Positions 1-5,089 of a stretch of 6,892 nucleotides of DNA are shown here, piece after piece. The position numbers and the translations under genes are program-made. The stretch is from an uncultured Saprospiraceae bacterium. GTDB taxonomy: Bacteria > Bacteroidota > Bacteroidia > Chitinophagales > Saprospiraceae. The notes beneath the pieces are model-generated. The model made no database searches, was not told the DNA's origin, and saw only the letters and a program-made list of their open reading frames with translations. The stretch spans positions 1 to 6,892 of the forward strand of contig CALHKJ010000365.1 of NCBI GenBank assembly GCA_938033975.1, in the 5' to 3' direction. Position 1 is the first letter of the stretch. Each line of letters opens with the position of its first letter.

Positions 1-1872
1 TCCTGCTATGGCAATTGATTTTATAGCTCGAGGGTATGCATCCCAACCATCATTGCCTGAAAATTGAATTTCTTCTAATTTAAACAAACTAAAAGACTGA
101 AAATCAGATTTATACTTTGGTCTTAGTTCATAAGCCTCAGGGTTCTTTAGGATATCTTTATAAAAAGTTGGTAAAACAATGTCATTTTCAATTTCAAAGT
201 TCATGATCTTTTTATCTAGTTCCGTCAGATTATTTCTATTATCATAAATCATTTTGACATAATCTTTCGGTGCATTTTTTATTAGCTTATCAATTGAATC
301 TTTTATTGAATTGTAATTACTCTTTAAAACTGTTTCTGGGATTGTATCTAAATCCACTGCTATCGGAATGTAATCCGCTACTGATTCTTTAGAATTATTA
401 TAAACACTCATAGAAGAGCTTTGACGTATGTTAAACCCTTTTATACCATTTTCCTTGATACAATCTAACAGTCTTTGGGACACCCACAAGTCAGCATGTC
501 GAATATTACAAAGATCAAATTGATGATCAAGGTGCAGTTCTGAATATTTATACCCTTTATACTTTGGATATTCGTTAGGTAGAATCTCTAATCTTCTATC
601 ATTAAAGCGAAATCCTTCTGTAGGTATAGTATCATGAGACACTAGACCATCCTTTCGATATATTGCTTTGTCAACTTCTAAGTGATCCAGAATGAGGGTA
701 TCACAAATGAAAACATAATAATCTCTTGAATCTTTGCCCCAATCTTTTGAATTCATCCTCAATTGAATTGGGTAAAATCTGTGTTCTGGCAAACTAAAAT
801 TTTCTAATATATACTTAAGCTTTATGGAAACAACTTTTACCGGCACCTTAGTCCATGCATCAAATTCGTGATAGTCATAAAATTCTTCTGGTGTGTTATA
901 CTCAACATTGATTTCAATCTGATCATTTGCGAGTTCAGCAGGAAAATAATCGTCAAGTTGATTCTGCTTCCAAAAATCATCTTCCCTCTCATTGATAAAT
1001 CCTACATCTGTTGAATATCCTTCACCAAGGATGTGATTCGTTACTTCATACAAACGATTAGAATCTTTCTCTTTAAATATGTCTAGCAAGGAATTGATAT
1101 CTGTATTATCTAAGTTTGAAAAGACATACTGATCAATTACATATTTACAATCAGTTAATAATATCCATTTCAAATATCCATCAAGAAGTTTAAAATTTTC
1201 CCAATCTAAGTTTACATCTTCTAACTCCAAATAGCTTGACCAAGATATGAGATCTCTTTGTTCATATAAAACTTCGAAATCAATCGTTGTGATATCATCT
1301 TGCATCAGTTTTTGAAATTCAGGAGGATGGGTATATTGCTGTTGTCTTTGCGCATAAGTAAGGTTAACAAATTTTTCTAAACTTTTATTCACCTTTCTTT
1401 TCCATTCAAAATAAACAAGAACTTTTCCTTCTTTATCAGATTTGTGTTGTAATAAATGATCGCCTATCTTATGTTTCATCTTTTCAAATGATTCTTCAGA
1501 TAGATAGATTTTATTACTCTTGACAAGAGTTCTAAATTCAAAAGATTCATCTTGATAGTATTTTTTTATCCGCTCCTCATCCCAATTCACACCCCGATTC
1601 CCAAGAAGATTGTGCATAGACAAATCAGCTTTGTACTGTTCCATAAACTCATCGGACCAAGCTATGTTTGGGTTTTTGGACAACTTCACAAAATCTATTT
1701 GATTCCTATATGTTTCTATTTGCTGATGACTTAATGGATAATGTGTAGCAACAACATTAAGAAAAAAGTCTTCATTTTGAAGCATTATTTTCTTAATCTC
1801 TTCTTTCGTTTGGGCTTGTGAAACTAAAGCGCCCATAAAGAGTAAACCTAAAGAAAAAAGAAGATGCTTCAT
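1..1872 (-). CDS. Exported multidomain immunity-like protein (25-residue repeats, Imm11/DUF1629-like region, SUKH domain), C-terminus cut by window edge
   Basis: The frame is open from ATG at 1872 to the left edge with no stop, giving 624 residues and no C-terminus. Residues 1-20 form a clear type I signal peptide (MKHLLFSLGLLFMGALVSQA, cleavage before Q21), so the product is probably periplasmic or surface-located. Residues 55-132 hold about three degenerate repeats; the first two have an exact 25-residue period (Y55/Y80, L64/L89, N67/N92, W72/W97, E75/E100). Residues about 340-487 resemble the DUF1629/Imm11-Imm43 immunity superfamily: a VSxxLxxxL motif at 348-356, YYVF at 385-388, a second VSxxL at 464-468, and GIKGF at 476-480. 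From about 549 a SUKH (SMI1/KNR4) domain begins: F559-E560, then IVLPxxY at 565-571, FSLFKLEEI at 594-602, W610 and P614; its end lies outside. Known relatives of these domains neutralise toxins by binding them; that role here is inference. The gene follows 1910-2344 after 37 bases and is probably co-transcribed. No catalytic motif was seen. Domain calls come from motif recognition by eye. Confidence 0.8.
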   Translation of the reverse strand, partial: MKHLLFSLGLLFMGALVSQAQTKEEIKKIMLQNEDFFLNVVATHYPLSHQQIETYRNQIDFVKLSKNPNIAWSDEFMEQYKADLSMHNLLGNRGVNWDEERIKKYYQDESFEFRTLVKSNKIYLSEESFEKMKHKIGDHLLQHKSDKEGKVLVYFEWKRKVNKSLEKFVNLTYAQRQQQYTHPPEFQKLMQDDITTIDFEVLYEQRDLISWSSYLELEDVNLDWENFKLLDGYLKWILLTDCKYVIDQYVFSNLDNTDINSLLDIFKEKDSNRLYEVTNHILGEGYSTDVGFINEREDDFWKQNQLDDYFPAELANDQIEINVEYNTPEEFYDYHEFDAWTKVPVKVVSIKLKYILENFSLPEHRFYPIQLRMNSKDWGKDSRDYYVFICDTLILDHLEVDKAIYRKDGLVSHDTIPTEGFRFNDRRLEILPNEYPKYKGYKYSELHLDHQFDLCNIRHADLWVSQRLLDCIKENGIKGFNIRQSSSMSVYNNSKESVADYIPIAVDLDTIPETVLKSNYNSIKDSIDKLIKNAPKDYVKMIYDNRNNLTELDKKIMNFEIENDIVLPTFYKDILKNPEAYELRPKYKSDFQSFSLFKLEEIQFSGNDGWDAYPRAIKSIAIAG

Positions 1873-1893
1873 AAATTAAAGCTTTATCAAATT

Positions 1894-1901
1894 CAAAAAT
1901 A
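1894..1901 (-). promoter_or_regulatory. Possible internal -7 promoter element before the immunity-like gene
   Basis: The minus strand reads TATTTTTG here, an exact fit to the Bacteroidota -7 consensus TAnnTTTG, 21 bases before the ATG at 1872. No TTTG or TTG is present at the expected -33 distance, and the 37-base gap is very AT-rich, so a chance match is likely. If real, it would let the downstream gene be expressed apart from the small upstream gene. Confidence 0.22.
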
Positions 1902-1909
1902 TAAGTATT

Positions 1910-2344
1910 CTATTCCGGCCATACATGTTTCTCATTGACCAGAGGCACTCCAAGTTCGACCTCAGTGATCACACCATATTCTACATGTAAGGTGATCCAA
2001 TTTTCTTGATTAAACTGTGTGTGAAAGAAATCATATTCTTCTACCTCCCAAGAAAGTTCGTGCTCTCTGAATATTACATCTTTGACAAATTGGATCTTTG
2101 AATTTATGAGTTTTTGGTTATTAAAACTCAGCTCAGGGTTGGCACTTCGTAGGTATCCAAAGCGGTTATTTTCGTCCAGATAAAATGAGAGCCTGAGCTT
2201 TAATTCATAATATTCGAGGATATTGATTTCGTCATTTTCGCTGTCCACCACCTCCCTATCTGGAATGCCAAGTATTTCACGGCATTGAAATTCAGTCATT
2301 CCAAATTTTAGGTTTTCGATTCCTTGTTTTAAGTAAAGCTCCAT
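1910..2344 (-). CDS. Small cytoplasmic protein of an unnamed 'FGMT..LG.PD' family; possible immunity-type protein
   Basis: This encodes 144 residues from ATG at 2344 to TAG at 1910-1912. There is no signal peptide or membrane segment, so it is probably cytoplasmic. The N-terminal motif GIENLKFGMTEFQCREILG (residues 8-26), followed by PD, has the 'GMT..EV...LG.P' pattern shared by BamE/SmpA and BLIP-like folds and by many short uncharacterised Bacteroidota and Firmicutes proteins. The middle (about 42-70) is a run of beta-forming segments (YYELKLRLSFYLD). The C-terminal part (about 114-136) has NWITLHVEYGVITEVELGV, which I recall as typical of the same unnamed family. A BLIP-like alpha/beta fold is inference from the motif. 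It lies directly upstream of an exported SUKH/Imm11-like gene in the same direction, which makes an immunity or inhibitor role possible but unproven. I do not recognise a named function. The acidic composition fits a protein-binding surface. Confidence 0.75.
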   Translation of the reverse strand: MELYLKQGIENLKFGMTEFQCREILGIPDREVVDSENDEINILEYYELKLRLSFYLDENNRFGYLRSANPELSFNNQKLINSKIQFVKDVIFREHELSWEVEEYDFFHTQFNQENWITLHVEYGVITEVELGVPLVNEKHVWPE

Positions 2345-2492
2345 TGAATGTACACTAGGTTAGTTCTGGAAAGCTAAGAATTTGAGCTTAGATAATCTCA
2401 TTTTCGGCTATTAAATTGTCGATCTAATGACGTTTTTAAATGAAAATTGGACGAAAAAGGAATAAAGCTGTATAACACCCGTCAAAGCTGAC

Positions 2493-2530
2493 TTTCGCTA
2501 GCATATCAAGCTGCGAAAAACAGCTATAGC
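2493..2530. repeat. Cluster of small inverted repeats in the divergent intergenic region
   Basis: Several dyads overlap: TTTCGC (2493-2498) with GCGAAA (2513-2518); the palindrome GCTAGC (2497-2502); AGCTG (2509-2513) with CAGCT (2521-2525) around a 7-base loop; and the 8-base palindrome GCTATAGC (2523-2530). The cluster ends four bases before the rightward -7 element at 2534, so an operator is possible. No T-tract follows on either strand, so it is not an intrinsic terminator. Its role is unknown. Confidence 0.4.
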
Positions 2531-2533
2531 ACA

Positions 2534-2541
2534 TATCTTTG
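2534..2541 (+). promoter_or_regulatory. Probable -7 element for the T9SS-secreted protein gene
   Basis: TATCTTTG is an exact match to the Bacteroidota sigma-ABfr -7 consensus TAnnTTTG. It would place the transcript start near 2548 and give a leader of about 50 bases before the GTG at 2600. No convincing TTTG is seen 19-21 bases upstream, so either the promoter depends on an activator or the match is chance. The palindromic cluster at 2493-2530 sits where a regulator could bind. Confidence 0.4.
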
Positions 2542-2599
2542 GGATTCAATTCAGCACCCTTTGCGTATAATTTAATATTCAGTCAAATATTCAATAAAC

Positions 2600-3439
2600 G
2601 TGAAAGGGATTATAAGTTTAAATATATTATTATTATTTGCTGTGCAAATGTTTGCACAAAGCAGATCAACAACCAAAGAAATCATATCTGATTCTTTTGA
2701 ATTTGGAATGGGAAATTGGTACGATGGTGGAGTTGATTGCGAAATAAGCAAAAATCTTTCTAGCTCTGGTGTTTACAGCATAAGATTAAAAGGCAATTCT
2801 GGTCAAGAATCTTCTATCTATTCAAGAGCTCTCAACCTTGAAGATAAAGAAGAAGTAAAAATTTCATTCAATTACCATAGCCAAAGCATGGAATTAGGTG
2901 AACAACTTTCATTAGAAATTTCAGTTGATGGAGGTACAAGTTTTGAGACTATTAGACAATGGGTTTCGGCAAAGGAGTTTAATGATGCAGAATTCCGATA
3001 TAAAACACTAAATGTAGAATATGATTTTTCTAAAGAAACTGTTTTTAGGTTTCGTTGTATAGGTTCGAATTTTAAAGATCAAATCTTTTTGGATGAGATT
3101 GAAATTAAGGAAGTAGTAAAAATTGCAGAGATGCCTTTTATTGGTGAAGAAATAGCTTTGAGTCAAAGTTCTTTTAATAACGATTCAGACAACATTAAAA
3201 TATTTCCAAATCCTGCAAGAGATTTCTTTTCACTTAATCTAAGTAACTTGGAAGGGCAAGAAGGAAGTATAGAAATATACAACTTGATCGGCTCAAAATT
3301 ATCAAGATCTATTTTCAAATCAGACCATCCAAAAATCATTGACATTCCTATTGATTATTTAGAAAATGGATATTATTCTGTTTGTGTTAAAACAGATGCA
3401 AAAAAATTGCACGTCTTGCGATTAATGGTATCCAGATAA
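2600..3439 (+). CDS. T9SS-secreted protein with a jelly-roll-like domain and type A sorting domain
   Basis: This encodes 279 residues. The start is GTG: no ATG lies between it and the upstream in-frame stop at 2573-2575, and only this start keeps the signal peptide (residues 1-19, ending FAVQMFA, cleavage before Q20). The next in-frame ATG, M17, would remove it. Residues about 30-170 form a beta-sandwich-like domain of the type seen in many secreted Bacteroidota proteins: SFEFGMGNWYDGG (32-44), SGVYSIRLKG (56-65), LSLEISVDGGTSF (103-115) and a closing QIFLDEIEI (161-169). This resembles MAM/CBM-like jelly rolls that bind sugars or proteins; the ligand is unknown. After a linker, residues about 199-279 are a T9SS type A sorting domain, beginning KIFPNPARDFF (200-210), with EIYNLIGSKL and a final GYYSVCV plus basic tail. 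This tail directs export across the outer membrane and is normally cut off with attachment to the surface or release. No enzyme motif was seen. The gene converges on the DUF4403 gene with 7 bases between stops. Confidence 0.9.
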   Translation: MKGIISLNILLLFAVQMFAQSRSTTKEIISDSFEFGMGNWYDGGVDCEISKNLSSSGVYSIRLKGNSGQESSIYSRALNLEDKEEVKISFNYHSQSMELGEQLSLEISVDGGTSFETIRQWVSAKEFNDAEFRYKTLNVEYDFSKETVFRFRCIGSNFKDQIFLDEIEIKEVVKIAEMPFIGEEIALSQSSFNNDSDNIKIFPNPARDFFSLNLSNLEGQEGSIEIYNLIGSKLSRSIFKSDHPKIIDIPIDYLENGYYSVCVKTDAKKLHVLRLMVSR

Positions 3440-3444
3440 TACCA
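3426..3444. terminator. Weak possible bidirectional terminator hairpin between the convergent genes
   Basis: TGGTAT (3426-3431) and ATACCA (3439-3444) form a perfect 6-base stem with a 7-base loop that overlaps the last codons and stop of the plus-strand gene. The flanks are AT-rich on both sides but have no long T-tract, and only two pairs are G-C. It is the only stem at this 7-base convergent junction. Confidence 0.27.
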
Positions 3445-3446
3445 AT

Positions 3447-4913
3447 TTACTTATTCAGTAATTTTTCAAAGTCTAAAACTTTCAATTCCAATATCATTGG
3501 AACATGCACTGCTGCATGAACTTTGGTTTTTGAAAACCGAAACTCATCTATATCCAAATCTTTAAGGTCTGCAGAAAAATCAATTTCTCCAGAATTATTA
3601 AGAACTTCTATTTGATTATCAATTTGTTTTTGGATTGGCTCGAGAAAATCACTCAAAGAAAATTCTAAAGTTTTCTCAAGTTCTTTTTTTATTCTTCCTT
3701 GCAGCATCCAACCTAAGGCTTTATGAAGTGCATTTTTAGTCAACAGACTTATCTCAATGTCTTCTGATAAAAATGATTTGGTTTCTTTGTCATATTTTGG
3801 TTTGGCTGATAAAAATATTTGTCCATTATATGAGCCAGAAACATCAGCAACAACACCTAACTTTTCATCAAGACCTTTCAATTCAATATTCTCAATTTTA
3901 ATTTCTTTACCCTTTTCGATAAAGGATTTCCCAACAAATTTTTCTGAAACAAAGTGGTTTATTCTAGAAAGTTCTAGATCAATATTAAAGTATAAATCAG
4001 AAGAATCTTTCTCAAAAGACTCTTTCAACCAAGAGAAAGTTGGCAAGTCATCTGGTGCTTTAATGTAATCCTTTTTACCAGAGATTTCGCCCTGACCTTT
4101 TATTGAAATAATTCCTTCTGTCCAATCGAAGGTATTGACTGTTCCAGTCATAGAAAAACTATCAACAGCAATTTGAAGATCGATGTCAGAAGTTTTTTCA
4201 ATTGTGAAAGGCGTAGTGATCATGTCCATAATTGAAATAATCTGTGACTTCAGAGCAAATTCCTTTCGAATGGTCTGATCAATTTCTTGGACCACCTTTG
4301 TTTTTGTTCGATCAATTACCAGATTCATGATCTTTTCAATGGGAATAGAAATAGAACCCATTTTTACTTTTGGTGTTTCTATCCAAGAATAATCTACTAA
4401 TTCAGTATTGGTAAACAGATTCCAATATTTGTCAATTTCAATATCAGTTATCACCGTTAGATGAAGCTCACCCTCAACAAGTAGATTTTGCAAAAAGGTT
4501 TCTTTTTCAGCGGTAATTTTAAGAGGAAAATTTATTAAGACAGATTTTTCTTGAAACTCGATATTAGCATCTTCTTTTTTCAAAAGAGTAACATCAAGTT
4601 TATGTTCATCTACTCGAAAGGTATTTTCGGTCATAAGCGTATCCAATACATTATTAAAAGCCTTAGCAATGGATTTCTTATTGAGTTTATATTTTAAATT
4701 TAATTCAGATTTTCTCATTTCTAGTTCTATGTTATTGGGGCTAGCTTCGAGTTTTGCATAAGGTAAACCAATTGGTTCTACCTCAGGGGGCCTTTGTTCA
4801 ATTGGTCTGGTTTTGACATTTTTCTTAGTTGAACAGGCACCAAAGCCTACAACAAAAATAAGGAACAAAATAGTTCTGAGAATATTCATTTTAAAAGAGA
4901 ATTGCGATACCAT
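3447..4913 (-). CDS. DUF4403 family lipoprotein
   Basis: This encodes 488 residues from the longest start, ATG at 4913. An in-frame ATG at 4889 (M9) gives a more usual 18-residue lipoprotein signal (MNILR, hydrophobic core, then GFGA before Cys) and is perhaps the true start. The lipobox ends at Cys27 (Cys19 from M9), so the product should be lipid-anchored, probably in the outer or inner membrane facing the periplasm. The rest matches my memory of DUF4403: an N-terminal part with SELNLKYKLNKKSIAKAFN (69-87), a central segment rich in alternating hydrophobic beta strands, and a C-terminal half with LKGLDEKLGVVADVSGSYNG (345-364), then a YDKETKSF-type loop and helix ALHKALGWMLQGRIKKELEK (395-414). 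The length is normal for the family. DUF4403 has no established function; the strand-rich, two-part layout could suit binding of a hydrophobic ligand, which is inference only. It is convergent with the secreted-protein gene and separated from the upstream gene by two terminator-like hairpins, so it is probably monocistronic. Confidence 0.9.
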   Translation of the reverse strand: MVSQFSFKMNILRTILFLIFVVGFGACSTKKNVKTRPIEQRPPEVEPIGLPYAKLEASPNNIELEMRKSELNLKYKLNKKSIAKAFNNVLDTLMTENTFRVDEHKLDVTLLKKEDANIEFQEKSVLINFPLKITAEKETFLQNLLVEGELHLTVITDIEIDKYWNLFTNTELVDYSWIETPKVKMGSISIPIEKIMNLVIDRTKTKVVQEIDQTIRKEFALKSQIISIMDMITTPFTIEKTSDIDLQIAVDSFSMTGTVNTFDWTEGIISIKGQGEISGKKDYIKAPDDLPTFSWLKESFEKDSSDLYFNIDLELSRINHFVSEKFVGKSFIEKGKEIKIENIELKGLDEKLGVVADVSGSYNGQIFLSAKPKYDKETKSFLSEDIEISLLTKNALHKALGWMLQGRIKKELEKTLEFSLSDFLEPIQKQIDNQIEVLNNSGEIDFSADLKDLDIDEFRFSKTKVHAAVHVPMILELKVLDFEKLLNK

Positions 4914-4928
4914 TTAGACGGTAGAAAC

Positions 4929-4958
4929 AAAAAAAGGAGACCAAAAATTGCTCTCCTT
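4929..4958 (-). terminator. Terminator-like hairpin just before the DUF4403 start; possible attenuator
   Basis: On the minus strand AAGGAGA (4958-4952) pairs with TCTCCTT (4940-4934) around an 11-base loop and runs into a T-tract of seven (4935-4929). This is the form of an intrinsic terminator, yet it ends only 15 bases before ATG 4913 (39 before ATG 4889). It could back up the terminator at 5042-5082, or it could act in the DUF4403 leader as an attenuator. The 5' arm also looks like a Shine-Dalgarno sequence but is too far from either start. Confidence 0.5.
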
Positions 4959-5041
4959 ATTTAATATTTCTATTAAACCTATTCTATTTTAATCAATTTC
5001 TTGATGATCAGATTTCAATCATTAAAAAAAGTTTGTCTAAT

Positions 5042-5082
5042 AAAAAATGCCAGCCCTAATTGTGCAAAGAAGGACTGGCATT
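5042..5082 (-). terminator. Intrinsic terminator of the T9SS surface protein gene
   Basis: On the minus strand, 7 bases past the stop codon, AATGCCAG (5082-5075) pairs with CTGGCATT (5053-5046). Three more pairs follow after one mismatch (5073-5071 with 5057-5055). The stem runs straight into six T residues (5047-5042). An 8-base perfect stem with this T-tract is a typical Rho-independent terminator and ends the 5090-6892 gene. Confidence 0.85.
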
Positions 5083-5089
5083 ATATTCC

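Noticed and set aside
1552..1734. 60-residue plus-strand open frame
   Set aside because: It lies wholly inside the minus-strand immunity-like gene, whose frame is well supported by its signal peptide and domain motifs; the plus translation shows no family motif.
2467..2571. Integron attC-like site
   Set aside because: The end motifs GTATAAC and GTATAAT are in direct rather than inverted orientation, and the inner dyads do not pair the two ends, so the attC layout is not met.
3163..3345. 60-residue minus-strand open frame
   Set aside because: It is antisense to the T9SS sorting domain of the 2600-3439 gene and has no start context or recognisable motif.
3757..4068. 103-residue plus-strand open frame
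   Set aside because: It is antisense to the conserved C-terminal half of the DUF4403 gene; serine- and phenylalanine-rich translation is typical of a shadow frame.
4886..4958. Short upstream reading frame led by the AAGGAGA sequence (TTG start near 4945)
   Set aside because: A 17-codon frame can be drawn, but it needs a TTG start and a Shine-Dalgarno signal that Bacteroidota seldom use, and the AAGGAGA is better explained as an arm of the terminator-like stem.
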